A program made the translations under genes and the position numbers. The notes beneath the pieces were generated by a model that made no database searches, was not told the DNA's origin, and worked only from the letters and a program-made list of their open reading frames with translations. Shown in pieces: positions 10,984 through 19,853 of a DNA stretch of 64,000 bases; position 1 is the stretch's first letter, and each line of letters opens with the position of its first letter. The stretch is from Pseudomonas sp. Bout1 (GTDB lineage: Bacteria; Pseudomonadota; Gammaproteobacteria; Pseudomonadales; Pseudomonadaceae). Where the stretch lies: positions 2,495,001-2,559,000 of the forward strand of contig NZ_JAVIWK010000001.1 of NCBI RefSeq assembly GCF_034314165.1, given 5' to 3'.

Positions 10984-11814
10984 TCATGATCCAGAAGACG
11001 CCAACACCGTCATTTTCTGCGTCATCTCGGCCCCGGCCTTCGCAACAATAGGCGCGAGCAGTGTTCTGACTTCCGGGGAGGCATCGACGACGGGTATCAC
11101 GATGCTGATGCTGCCGATCACCCGTTTATCGTCAAAAACGGCGGCTGAAATACCCGCAGCGCTATTGCCCAATTCGCCTGAAGTGATGACTACGGACTCG
11201 TTTCTCAGCGATCTCAGTGTCTGCTTGACTTGCGCCCAATTGGCCCCAAGGCCAAAGCGCTCGAATTCGCCCGTTACGCCTTCGTAGTAGGGTTTGACCT
11301 GGCGCAATGGCAGGTGCGCCAGGATGACCTTTGAGGCTGCGCCTTGGTAAAGGGGCCTTGGGAGGCCGCGCTCATAGCTGATGTCTTGCTTGAAACGGGT
11401 GGTGAACTCCTCATGCACGCACATGACGTGCTCTTGGAAGTACCGGCATAAAATCGCGATGCTGTCAGCGGGGGCCGCATTCAGCATGTCACCCATGACC
11501 AACCTTGCAGCCTGGATCATCGGATCACCCAACCGCATTTTTCTATCCAACGCGATGATTGCTGGGCCCAGCACGTAGCGCCCCGGGGTAAAGGCGCTGA
11601 TGTATCCGGCACCCGACAGGGTTCGAAAGTAACGGTACGTATGGCTCGCCGATAGTCCTAACTCGATCGCCGCTTCGTCCACAGACCAATCAGATTTGCT
11701 GTCTCCACTGAACAATTCGAGCAGGCGCATCAAGCGATCCTGGGAGCTGCCTTTGGGATCTTCTGCGCCTGAGACTTGCATGGCTGACGCGCCGGTTACC
11801 TGCTGCTTTATCAA
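10984..11814 (-). CDS. IclR-family transcriptional regulator of the gentisate cluster
   Basis: Winged-helix DNA-binding domain at the N-terminus (WSVDEAAIELGLSASHTYRYFRTL) followed by the IclR effector domain. The open frame reaches 11904, but its first 30 residues cross the promoter area and look non-coding. A TTG at 11814 has a good RBS (aaggggg, 7 bp away); the first downstream ATG is at 11781 and lacks one. The gene is divergent from the MFS/gentisate operon and convergent with the hydratase operon. Paired motifs at 8801 and 11891 are its likely targets. IclR proteins of aromatic catabolism often respond to the pathway substrate; here 3-hydroxybenzoate or gentisate would be expected (inference). 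Confidence 0.8.
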   Translation of the reverse strand: MIKQQVTGASAMQVSGAEDPKGSSQDRLMRLLELFSGDSKSDWSVDEAAIELGLSASHTYRYFRTLSGAGYISAFTPGRYVLGPAIIALDRKMRLGDPMIQAARLVMGDMLNAAPADSIAILCRYFQEHVMCVHEEFTTRFKQDISYERGLPRPLYQGAASKVILAHLPLRQVKPYYEGVTGEFERFGLGANWAQVKQTLRSLRNESVVITSGELGNSAAGISAAVFDDKRVIGSISIVIPVVDASPEVRTLLAPIVAKAGAEMTQKMTVLASSGS

Positions 11815-11890
11815 CCCTGCCCCCTTAGATAGGTGTGCTTGACGGAGCCCGCATGTTACCGCCAAGCTCGACCACGAGGTGAGTAAAAAC

Positions 11891-11916
11891 AAAAATAGCG
11901 CCATAAGATAAAAGCG
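11891..11916. promoter_or_regulatory. Repeated operator-like motif, copy 2 (transporter/gentisate operon)
   Basis: 26-bp block AAAAATAGCGC...GATAAAAGCG, with three differences from 8801-8826. It is immediately followed by TTGACA (11917-11922), a perfect -35 box, with A+T-rich -10 candidates 15-17 bp further on. The site therefore abuts the -35 of the operon starting at 11995, as expected for an IclR-type operator. Confidence 0.6.
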
Positions 11917-11994
11917 TTGACACTTTTTGGAAAAAACATAATTATCGTATTACAACAAATAATACAAAACACCTTAAGGTGTGAGGGTTCCATC

Positions 11995-13383
11995 ATGAGC
12001 CAGCTAGCGCAGCCATCGTCCCCCGTCCTCGACATCGCCCCTATTCTCGATCACGGAGAGTGGACGTCCTATCAAAAGCGAATTCTCTTCTTGGTCGCCC
12101 TCGTCATGGTGTTCGATGGCGTGGACGCGCAGGTGCTTAGCCTGTCGCTGTCCTCCATTTCAGCCGAATGGGGTATCAGCCGCGCAGCCTTTGCACCGGT
12201 GCTTGGATTCAGTTTCGTGGCCATGGCACTGGGGACGGCCCTCGGGGGCCTGTTGGGCGACCGCATCGGCAGAAAATGGACCCTCATCGCGTCCAGCGTA
12301 ACGTTTGGCCTGATGACGTTATTGGGCGCGCTCGCCGATGACATCGTCTTTCTGGGCGTCTGCCGAGTGATTGCATCGTTGGGCATGGGAGCAGCCATGC
12401 CTAACGTCACGGCAATGCTGGCTGAGTACACACCTTTGCGCCGGCGCAGCCTTGCCCTCGCCATCGGGATGAGCGCGTTGCCTTTTGGCGGTATCGTTGT
12501 TGGCCTGTTAGGGGCGCAAATTCTTCCTGCCCTTGGCTGGCGCAGTTTTTTCGTGATTGCGGGGTGTGCGCCGTTGATCGTCGCGCTGACGCTGATCATT
12601 GGCGTCCCAGAGTCGCTGAGATTTCTGGTGGCGCGCGGCATCAAGCCGGCAGCGTGCCTGAACATCATTCGCCACCTGGGGCATGCGGTGTCATTGACCA
12701 CCACGTTGGAGGACAGCGGCGAAGCGGCTGCAGTCAAGAAGGCTTCGGTGCGAACGTTAATGGCCAGCGAATATGCCGGCGACACACGGGTGCTGGCGGT
12801 CGCTTTCTTTACCGTGATTCTGTCTAGCTACCTCATGTTTACCTGGTCCCCCTCCCTGTTCGTCGAGGCCGGTTACAGCGTCAGTATGTCCAGCGCAAGT
12901 ATGGCGTTGTTCAGCCTCGGTGGCCTGATTGGAGGGGTGGGCGGCGGCTGGCTGTTCAGTCGCTTCGGTTCGCGCAAAACCATGCTCTGCATGGCGGCGG
13001 GGGCGTTGGCCTGCTGCGCTGCGCTGATGGTAACGCCGTTGCAACCTGCTGCGAATTCGCTCCCTATCATCACCGTTAGCCTGCTGCTGCTCGGCCTCTG
13101 CGTACCGGGCACACAAGCAATCCTATTCGTGCTGGCGGCGCAGATATTCCCTACCTCAATGCGTGCAAGTGGCGTCGGTTTGCCCGCAGCTTTCGGACGG
13201 CTGGGCGCGGTGCTGAGCGCTTTCATCGGCCCCTGGATTCTTGCCAGCACAGGCACTCGGTTCTTCGGTTTTATAGCAGCCATGATGTTGATTCTTTTTG
13301 TCGCGCTGACCCTCGTCCGTCGCCACATCGCACGGACCGAAAACCAAGACCGTAGCGATGCACGGCTGAACGAAGTTCGATAG
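11995..13383 (+). CDS. AAHS-family MFS transporter, probable 3-hydroxybenzoate/gentisate uptake
   Basis: 462 residues and about 12 transmembrane segments. AAHS signatures: DGVDAQVLSLSL in helix 1, GDRIGRKWT in the helix 2-3 loop, RVIASLGMGAAMPN in helix 4 and PESLRFL after helix 6. The frame is open from 11917, but that part overlaps the promoter; the ATG at 11995 follows gtgaggg. First gene of the operon transporter, dioxygenase, hydrolase, hydroxylase, porin. It should import the aromatic acid across the inner membrane by proton symport. Substrate inferred from the operon. Confidence 0.85.
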   Translation: MSQLAQPSSPVLDIAPILDHGEWTSYQKRILFLVALVMVFDGVDAQVLSLSLSSISAEWGISRAAFAPVLGFSFVAMALGTALGGLLGDRIGRKWTLIASSVTFGLMTLLGALADDIVFLGVCRVIASLGMGAAMPNVTAMLAEYTPLRRRSLALAIGMSALPFGGIVVGLLGAQILPALGWRSFFVIAGCAPLIVALTLIIGVPESLRFLVARGIKPAACLNIIRHLGHAVSLTTTLEDSGEAAAVKKASVRTLMASEYAGDTRVLAVAFFTVILSSYLMFTWSPSLFVEAGYSVSMSSASMALFSLGGLIGGVGGGWLFSRFGSRKTMLCMAAGALACCAALMVTPLQPAANSLPIITVSLLLLGLCVPGTQAILFVLAAQIFPTSMRASGVGLPAAFGRLGAVLSAFIGPWILASTGTRFFGFIAAMMLILFVALTLVRRHIARTENQDRSDARLNEVR

Positions 13384-13401
13384 ATAGGTAAGGAGATATT
13401 T

Positions 13402-14448
13402 GTGAGTAACAATGCCTTTAGAGATCACATTGCCCATGACAACATGACGCCCCTCTGGGAGGTATTGCGCGGGCTTACCCCGCGCGAGCCCAAGCAGACG
13501 GCGGACCCCGTAATCTGGCGCGCCGAAACCATTCGCCAAAATATGAAAATGGCCTGTGAGGTCATCTCCGCCGAAGATGCGGAGCGCCGTGTGCTTGTCC
13601 TAGAAAACCCTAAGTTTCGGGGCAAGTCGCAGATAACGTCATCCCTCTATGCGGGTATTCAAATGATCCTGCCCGGGGAGGTCGCCCCCAGTCATCGCCA
13701 TACGGCGTCTGCGCTAAGACTGATTTTAAGTGGCCAGGGTGGGTTCACTACGGTGCATGGCGAAAAGGTACTAATGAACCCGGGTGACTTTGTCATCACG
13801 CCCACGAACGTTTTTCATGACCATGGTGCGCAGGGCACGGAACCTGTGATGTGGCTGGACGGCCTGGATGTGCCTGTTGTGCAAATGCTCAACGCCGGTT
13901 TCTCTGCTGATGACCCGAATCTACGTCAGGCCCTGACACGCCCGACAGGCGACTCCAATGCGCGATTCGCCGCTGGCCTGAGACCTGTAGGCGACACCCA
14001 CGGCGGCCCCGTCAGCCCACTTTTTCACTACCCCTATTCGCGCACGCGTGCAGCGCTTGAACAGTTGTCGCTCGTCGATGAGTGGGACGCGTGCAACGGT
14101 TTCAAACTGATGTTTACCAACCCAACGAATGGGCTGTCCCCGATTCGCTCGATGGGTGCCTTTATGCAGATGTTCCCAGCAGGGTTCAAGGGCACGAGCT
14201 TTCGTGAAACCGACGGAGCTGTTTGCTGCGTGGTTGAAGGCAGCCTGCGCGTTCAGGTCGGTGACCAAACGTGGACAGCCTGCAAGGACGACGTATTTGT
14301 TGTTCCGGGTTGGGCATGGCGTTGTTTTGAGGTGGACGAGCAATGCGTACTGTTCAGCTTTTCCGATCGACCGTTGCAAGAACACCTCGGTTTTTGGCGC
14401 AGCGAAATCAATCCGAGCGCAACTACTACACCAGGAGAAAAATCATGA
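13402..14448 (+). CDS. Gentisate 1,2-dioxygenase
   Basis: 348 residues, the normal size for bicupin gentisate dioxygenases. The first cupin carries iron-binding histidines in PSHRHTASALRLIL and the later WHDHG-like segment VFHDHGAQG. The second cupin lies at ~255-320. GTG start at 13402 with a strong RBS (aaggaga). The enzyme opens gentisate between C1 and C2 to give maleylpyruvate. Its TGA overlaps the next gene's ATG by 4 bp, indicating translational coupling to the FAH-family hydrolase. Confidence 0.92.
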   Translation: MSNNAFRDHIAHDNMTPLWEVLRGLTPREPKQTADPVIWRAETIRQNMKMACEVISAEDAERRVLVLENPKFRGKSQITSSLYAGIQMILPGEVAPSHRHTASALRLILSGQGGFTTVHGEKVLMNPGDFVITPTNVFHDHGAQGTEPVMWLDGLDVPVVQMLNAGFSADDPNLRQALTRPTGDSNARFAAGLRPVGDTHGGPVSPLFHYPYSRTRAALEQLSLVDEWDACNGFKLMFTNPTNGLSPIRSMGAFMQMFPAGFKGTSFRETDGAVCCVVEGSLRVQVGDQTWTACKDDVFVVPGWAWRCFEVDEQCVLFSFSDRPLQEHLGFWRSEINPSATTTPGEKS

Positions 14449-15302
14449 AAATTTGTCTGTTTAACGATAACCGTTTGGGCCTGATTGAGGGCGACATTGT
14501 CTATGACGTTTCCCAAGCACTGCGTATTTTGTCACCTGCCCTTTATCCGTTTCCGCGCCATGACCTGCTGATCGCTAACCTGGCCGAGCTACGCCCCGAA
14601 ATCTCGCTTGCCAAGGGAAGCGCAGCGGTCTTCAAGTTAAGCGATGTCGAGCTGCTTAGCCCCGTCGGTAACCCAGGCAAAATTGTGGCTGCGCCTGTCA
14701 ACTATCAAGCTCACCTTGATGAAGCCATCGCAGACACGGAGACGTTTACACGTGCCAATGTCCGCAAAATCCAGGAGACGGGCCTCTTCCTGAAAGCTAC
14801 CAGCTCGCTGATCGGTGTCAGTAAACCGATTGTGATTAATCTTCCAGAGCGCCGTACCGATCACGAAATCGAGCTAGTCGCTGTTATTGGCAAGCGTGCC
14901 AAGGATGTGAAGGCGAAAGACGCACTGGCCTATGTTGCCGGATACAGCATTGGCCTGGACATCACGATCCGCGGGCCTGAAGAGCGAAGCTTGCGCAAAT
15001 CGTTGGACACTTACTCGGTGTTGGGGCCATGGCTTGTCACGGCTGATGAGCTCAGCGACCCACAGGGCTTGGAGTTGCTGCTGGAGGTTAATGGTGAGAA
15101 ACGCCAGCACGCCAATACTCGGGATTTGATCATGAACGTGGCAGAGCTGATCGAATTCGCCTCGACCTATTACACACTTGAGCCGGGTGATTTGTTGTAC
15201 ACCGGAACGCCCGAAGGTGTGGGTCCCATTGTTCACGGTGATCAGATCAAAGCACGAATTGAAGGGATTGGTGAAATTGTTGTCGAGGTCGTGTCGTCAT
15301 GA
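14445..15302 (+). CDS. FAH-family acylpyruvate hydrolase (probable maleylpyruvate hydrolase)
   Basis: 285 residues. Start MKICLFND at 14445 with RBS aggagaaa; the longer reading frame upstream overlaps the dioxygenase. The FAH fold shows in DHEIELVAVIGKRAKDV (metal-binding Glu residues), GYSIGLDITIRG and the C-terminal GDLLYTGTPEGVGP. FAH enzymes hydrolyse fumarylpyruvate or maleylpyruvate to pyruvate plus the C4 acid. No GST-type maleylpyruvate isomerase is in the cluster and a LeuCD-like hydratase is present, so I favour direct maleylpyruvate hydrolysis as with HbzF. Both ends overlap neighbours in ATGA junctions. Confidence 0.85.
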   Translation: MKICLFNDNRLGLIEGDIVYDVSQALRILSPALYPFPRHDLLIANLAELRPEISLAKGSAAVFKLSDVELLSPVGNPGKIVAAPVNYQAHLDEAIADTETFTRANVRKIQETGLFLKATSSLIGVSKPIVINLPERRTDHEIELVAVIGKRAKDVKAKDALAYVAGYSIGLDITIRGPEERSLRKSLDTYSVLGPWLVTADELSDPQGLELLLEVNGEKRQHANTRDLIMNVAELIEFASTYYTLEPGDLLYTGTPEGVGPIVHGDQIKARIEGIGEIVVEVVSS

Positions 15303-16474
15303 GCCTACAAGATCCAATTGTAATCATTGGGGGGGGCATTGGTGGTCTGGCAGCAGCGCTGGCACTCTCACATAAGGGCTTCAAAACGCTCTTGATCGAA
15401 CAGGCCGAAGAGTTTCGCGAAGTCGGTGCGGGGATCCAGGTGGGCCCTAACGGTTTTCGCGTGTTGGAGACGCTCGGCGTTGCTGATCAAGTACGCGAAC
15501 TGACCGTGTTACCCGATGATTTGATCTTCATGGACAGTGTCAGCGCTGAGATGGTTACCACCATCCCGACAGGCGTAGCGTTTCGGGAACGTTTCAAGTA
15601 TCCCTACGCCTTGGTGCATCGTGCGGACCTGCATTCGGTTCTTCTGGCCGCGTGTCGCGAGTCCGCTGATGTCGAATTCAGGATCGCCACAAAAGTGGTG
15701 GGCTACGAAGATGATGGCCTGTCCGTATGCGTGACCACTGACCAAGGTGAAACCATTCGGGGTTGCGCACTGATTGGCGCAGATGGATTGTGGTCGAAAG
15801 TCAGAGAGAAAATTGTCGGTGACGGTGCGCCTGTGGTCTCCGGGCACATTGCGTACCGGGCGGTGTTGCCCATTGAGGACGTGCCGCTTGAGTTTCGACG
15901 CAACTCGATGATTCTTTGGGGGGGGCCAAAGTCCCACCTGGTCCAGTACCCGCTTCGAGGTGGAAAACTATTCAACCTGGTGGCAGTCTTCCACAGCGAC
16001 CGCTATGTAGAGGGTTGGAACACCGAGGGCGACCCTGAAGAATTACGCCGTCGGTTTGCCGGCACGTGTGACACCGTACAAACGCTCCTGTCCAAAATTG
16101 AAAGCTGGCGGATGTGGGTATTGTGCGATCGTGAACCCGTGAAAAACTGGAGTCAGGGACGTACCACACTTCTGGGCGATGCAGCGCATCCCATGTTGCA
16201 ATACCTTGCACAAGGGGCGTGTATGGCGATGGAGGATGGCGTCGTACTCGCACAGGAGATCGAAAAGTGTCAGGGTGATTTTGAGTCGGCTTTTAAAGCC
16301 TATCAGGCTCGCCGATACCTTCGCACGGGCCGTTGTCAGGTCATGGCACGTGTTCATGGTGAGTTCTACCACGCCGAGGGAGTTGCGGCCGAACTACGTA
16401 ACAACATGCTCGGCACCCGTACTCCTGAACAGGCGTATGCCGGTCTCTCTTGGTTGTATGACGCGGTAATTTAG
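15299..16474 (+). CDS. 3-hydroxybenzoate 6-hydroxylase (FAD monooxygenase)
   Basis: 391 residues, class A flavoprotein hydroxylase. N-terminal GxGxxG motif IIGGGIGGLAAALAL, a middle DG motif (GADGLWSKVR) and the GD motif with the family-specific run LLGDAAHPMLQYLAQGA. These features match 3-hydroxybenzoate 6-hydroxylases, which convert 3-hydroxybenzoate to gentisate with NADH and O2. The start overlaps the FAH gene by 4 bp (ATGA). With the dioxygenase and hydrolase this completes the path from 3-hydroxybenzoate to C4 acid plus pyruvate. Salicylate 5-hydroxylase or related hydroxylases are less likely. Confidence 0.88.
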   Translation: MSLQDPIVIIGGGIGGLAAALALSHKGFKTLLIEQAEEFREVGAGIQVGPNGFRVLETLGVADQVRELTVLPDDLIFMDSVSAEMVTTIPTGVAFRERFKYPYALVHRADLHSVLLAACRESADVEFRIATKVVGYEDDGLSVCVTTDQGETIRGCALIGADGLWSKVREKIVGDGAPVVSGHIAYRAVLPIEDVPLEFRRNSMILWGGPKSHLVQYPLRGGKLFNLVAVFHSDRYVEGWNTEGDPEELRRRFAGTCDTVQTLLSKIESWRMWVLCDREPVKNWSQGRTTLLGDAAHPMLQYLAQGACMAMEDGVVLAQEIEKCQGDFESAFKAYQARRYLRTGRCQVMARVHGEFYHAEGVAAELRNNMLGTRTPEQAYAGLSWLYDAVI

Positions 16475-16579
16475 AAATCCAGTGACGATCAATTATTCAA
16501 CGGTGCTCAAGTTGCCGGGTTGATCGTCGCTTTCAGCTGCACGCAATGATCATTCTATAAAAATAAAAAGGGTGAAATC

Positions 16580-17842
16580 GTGAACAACAAAAATTGCGCG
16601 CCACTCGTGTGGCCGGCGTTACTGTATTTTTGTGCGCCGGGCTTGGCATGGGCTGAGGATTCGGATTTTTTTAAAGATTCAACCGCTACACTGCAAGCCA
16701 GAAATTACTTCTTTCAACGCAACTACTTAGATATTCGTGGGACCGAGAAACCCAAGGCTGAAGAGTGGGCTCAAGGCTTCATTCTTAATTTCAAATCCGG
16801 TTATACCCCAGGTACTGTTGGGTTTGGTATCGATGCTGTTGCCACCTTGGGTCTCAAACTCGATAGTGGCCGTGGGCGGGTAGGGACGGGCTTGCTGTCT
16901 ATCAAGGATAGCGGGGCCCCTGCCGACGATTACAGTCGTTTGGGGCCAACCTTAAAAGCCAGGTTTTCTAAAACCGAGCTGAGACTGGGTGAACTTCAAC
17001 CCGACATTCCCGTGTTGCCCTTCAGCGACATTCGGTTGCTTCCACCATCCTATCAGGGTGTCTCCTTTTCCAGTAGCGAACTTGCTGGACTGACCCTTCA
17101 AGGCGGGCGTATCAAATCGACTAGCCTTCGAAATGAAGCCGGGGACGAAAAATTGATCGCCATGTTGGGCTATATCCCGCAACGCGCGTCGCCCAGTGAT
17201 GCCTTTAATTATATGGGGGGTGACTATAGTTTTAATAAGTCACGTACCACCGTCAGTGGTTGGTACGCCCAACTGGAGGACATTTACCGGCAGAGTTATG
17301 TTGGCATTAAGCATAAGCAGTTAGTGGGGCGTTGGTCACTAAGCGGTACGTTGGCACAGTATGATGCTGTTGAAGATGGTGATCACCTAATCGGGAAGGT
17401 CGATAACCGCGCTCTGTATGGCACACTCGGGGTGGCAAGGTCCGGGCATGCTGTGACCGTAGGGTACCAAAGAATGTACGGTGACACCGCGTTCCCCCGG
17501 GTGTTCGCCAATATTGCGCCCTTGGCCAATGAACTGCCCACTTATGACTTTTCATCACAAGACGAGGTGTCTTATCAGGTGCGTTACGACTATGACTTTG
17601 CGGCGGTGGGGGTACCGGGCCTGCTGTTTTCGACTAGATACGTCGTGGGGAACAACGTTGAGACAGGGCGCGGCTATGAAGGTAAAGACAGCGAACGCGA
17701 TATCGATATGTCTTATGTTTTCCAGAGCGGGCCTGTCAAGGGATTCGGCATCAGGCTTCGCGACGCGGTAGCGCGGTCTAATTACAGAACTGATATTGAC
17801 GAGTATCGCGTCGTCCTCAGTTATACCTGGAAGCTCCTATAG
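16580..17842 (+). CDS. OprD-family outer-membrane porin
   Basis: 420 residues. A signal peptide ends after GLAWA (cleavage near residue 25). The mature start FFKDSTATLQARNYFFQRNY and the block GFILNFKSGYTPGTVGFGIDA are diagnostic of OprD porins; the C-terminus ends on an aromatic/hydrophobic strand (YTWKLL). GTG start with RBS aaaaggg. It lies 105 bp after the hydroxylase and should let the aromatic acid through the outer membrane. OprD porins of this branch commonly accompany aromatic catabolic operons. Confidence 0.9.
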   Translation: MNNKNCAPLVWPALLYFCAPGLAWAEDSDFFKDSTATLQARNYFFQRNYLDIRGTEKPKAEEWAQGFILNFKSGYTPGTVGFGIDAVATLGLKLDSGRGRVGTGLLSIKDSGAPADDYSRLGPTLKARFSKTELRLGELQPDIPVLPFSDIRLLPPSYQGVSFSSSELAGLTLQGGRIKSTSLRNEAGDEKLIAMLGYIPQRASPSDAFNYMGGDYSFNKSRTTVSGWYAQLEDIYRQSYVGIKHKQLVGRWSLSGTLAQYDAVEDGDHLIGKVDNRALYGTLGVARSGHAVTVGYQRMYGDTAFPRVFANIAPLANELPTYDFSSQDEVSYQVRYDYDFAAVGVPGLLFSTRYVVGNNVETGRGYEGKDSERDIDMSYVFQSGPVKGFGIRLRDAVARSNYRTDIDEYRVVLSYTWKLL

Positions 17843-18179
17843 CGTTGCGTTCGCCCCAGCCCTGCGTGCCAACATCAGGCTTAACCCCAGGACCCGTGCG
17901 CGGTCACTGTGGGTCTTCTGCTCAGCCCCCCTCGCGGCTGCACCCCACTACTTAGTGGGGGGAAGGTTTTGCAGGAGCTTGACCTTGCTTGTTAGCACGG
18001 TCAGTACAGTCGATATCCACGCGCGATCCTGGGACACCCAAGGAAACTGTGAGCACTGTCTGGATGTGTTATCGCACAAAGTTTTGACTGGCTCTGGTAC
18101 GAGTTCCGGGGGAAACACGACCCAAGAATGGCAGTCGTGGATTTCACGCTAGATGTCCGCTTCTCGCGGATTTCTATAG
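17843..18179. other. Gap between porin and integrase, one hairpin only
   Basis: No coding frame is convincing. It contains a perfect inverted repeat CCCCACTA (17943-17950) / TAGTGGGG (17953-17960), about 100 bp after the porin stop. A run of only four T follows after ggaagg, so it is a weak terminator candidate for the gentisate operon. Confidence 0.5.
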
Positions 18180-19388
18180 CTAGATAGGCCGTCCGTCCGT
18201 CGATTGATCTTGAACTGATGATCTGCATGCTGGACGTGGGCTATTGCTACGGCATTCGCTCAGAGCCGCGATTGTGCGAAGGCCCATTGAATATGGCGTA
18301 TCGCTGGTTCTGCCGGTTGAGCCTTGAAGATGAAATACCCAATCATTCGACGTTTTAAAAATCCACACGGCCGTTTTCGCGACAGCGATCTCTTTCGCTG
18401 GTTGTTTAATGAAGTGCTGGGTCGCTGCATGGACGTAATCTACGAATCTATGAGAACTCAGCACTAATGATGCCGGCTTATGAAAGTGGTAGTGATCCAG
18501 TGGCGGCGTACGCTGAAAAGACATCATTGATTCGGTCGGTTGATGATCGTAAGTGGAGGACAAAACTGCACTGAGCCGATCGCCCAACAGGTTCCAGGCA
18601 CACTTCTTCTCTTCGGCATAGTCGTGATGCAGGTAGTGGCGTCTCACCCGAGAACCAGCCAGCACATGGTTTTGGCAACGGTCGATGATGTCCAGGCTAA
18701 CCCCCAGGGCCTGCATCATGGTCGCGCCCGTACGGCGCAGGTCATGCGGCGTCCAGTCGCCGTTTTGGCCGTCGGCAAGGACCAGCGTGTCGTCGTGACG
18801 CCTTCTTGAGAGGGCCTTGCGGTTTTTGAACCGGGCCTGGCGATCGCCGACCTGTTTACTCACCACCTTTACGTCCACATGCCCGTCGTCCTGCTTGTTC
18901 GGAAAGCACCACTGGGAGTCTCCCGTCAGTATCTTGAGCTCCTGAAAGAAATGCAGGGCGAAGGGGGAGAGGAAGACATGGTGGTCCTGTTTCTTGCCCC
19001 GAGTGCCTTTGACGTTTTCGCTGGGGAGGAACCAGGTCTGCTGGTCCAGATCGATATTTTTCCATTCCGCCTGGAGCAATTCACCAATCCGGCACAGCGT
19101 GCCCAGGCTAATCCAGAGCGCGAGCTGGGTTTCTTTCTTTAGTGGACGAATGCCTTCGTACTTTTGACCGGCGGGGAGGGCGCTGTAATCGAGGGTCATT
19201 TGCTGGAAGCGGTTATGCAGTTCCAGCAACTCAGCAGGTGAAAGGATGCGGCTTCGTTCTGCCTCGTAGTCGGCAGGGATCAATGGGGTGATGTCGACCA
19301 GCTCAGCTTGATGATCGTCCGTCCGATTGGCTACGGGTAGAATCCAGTAGCTTGGCTTGGAATCACTCTTTTTTTGCTCTTGATACAC
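18180..19388 (-). pseudogene. N-terminally truncated tyrosine integrase of a genomic island
   Basis: 402 residues that begin almost directly with the catalytic domain. The first catalytic Arg is in GTLCRIGELLQAEW (~residue 97), HDLRRTGATMM holds the His-x-x-Arg box, and RRHYLHHDYAEEK the Tyr region. Island integrases of this type normally have 100 or more residues before that Arg, so the arm-binding part seems lost. After the conserved GDRLSAV end come ~95 residues with no resemblance to the family. It lies 80 bp from a degenerate tRNA-Gly 3' end, as expected for an island integrase at its att site. Confidence 0.75.
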
Positions 19389-19398
19389 TATGAAAACA

Positions 19399-19416
19399 AG
19401 TCCAGAATTGAGTCCA
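19399..19416 (+). repeat. 18-bp direct repeat, copy 1 (possible integrase arm site)
   Basis: AGTCCAGAATTGAGTCCA. Copy 2 at 19608-19625 differs at one base. The pair brackets the tRNA-Gly-like sequence at 19471, the arrangement expected for arm-type integrase or excisionase sites. Confidence 0.5.
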
Positions 19417-19470
19417 TACCTGCTTCAGGAATAAAAGAAACCCCTTAGATTTCAATGGGTCGGACGCAAG

Positions 19471-19494
19471 ATTCGAGTCTCGTTTCCCGCTTCA
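19471..19494 (+). other. Degenerate tRNA-Gly 3' end, probable attachment site
   Basis: The 24-bp stretch reads ATTCGAGTCTCGTTTCCCGC followed by TTCA. It matches the T-arm and acceptor 3' end of bacterial tRNA-Gly(GCC), which ends ...TTCGAGTCTCGTTTCCCGC-TCCA. No tRNA 5' half precedes it. This is the usual leftover of island integration into a tRNA 3' end. The orientation implies that the intact tRNA gene, if in cis, lies further left, beyond the window, with region 1 in between. Confidence 0.65.
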
Positions 19495-19536
19495 ATTATT
19501 GATCTACAGGCTTCTATTGAGGTCTGTAGAAACTGA

Positions 19537-19560
19537 AAAAAGAGGCTTCGACCTCTTTTT
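19537..19560 (+). terminator. Rho-independent terminator after the tRNA-Gly-like sequence
   Basis: AAAAAGAGG (19537-19545), loop CTTCGA, CCTCTTTTT (19552-19560): strong stem followed by T. It sits 43 bp after the tRNA-like 3' end, as for a tRNA terminator, and so probably marks original chromosome to the right of the att site. Confidence 0.75.
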
Positions 19561-19607
19561 CTGTTCCAGCGGGAATCACTGAAGTCCAGCACCATCCAGT
19601 ACTTTTA

Positions 19608-19625
19608 AGTCCAAAATTGAGTCCA
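19608..19625 (+). repeat. 18-bp direct repeat, copy 2
   Basis: AGTCCAAAATTGAGTCCA, one mismatch to 19399-19416. See that entry. Confidence 0.5.
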
Positions 19626-19853
19626 GGAATTCTGCCGAGTGCTTGATCGGTTTGCCTCACGCTTCAGTCACCTCAAGTAATCCCAGGAAATGGGTGGCTC
19701 CCATCCATCAACGGCCCGATGGCACCGTCTTTCCTAATATCCTGAATCTGTCGAGAAGGCGATCGGTATACCAAGTGAATTGGAGGAGATTTGAGTCGCC
19801 CCGGGTTTCGTAGACACCTCTTTGCCTTAAACTGAGGCCAATTAGGAGGTGCC

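Noticed and set aside
17943..17960. Strong terminator of the porin operon
   Set aside because: The stem is perfect but the loop is very short and no U-tract follows directly, so it is kept only as a weak candidate.
19441..19500. tmRNA or intact tRNA gene
   Set aside because: Only the T-arm/acceptor 3' end of a tRNA-Gly is present; no D-arm, anticodon arm or matching 5' acceptor strand precedes it.
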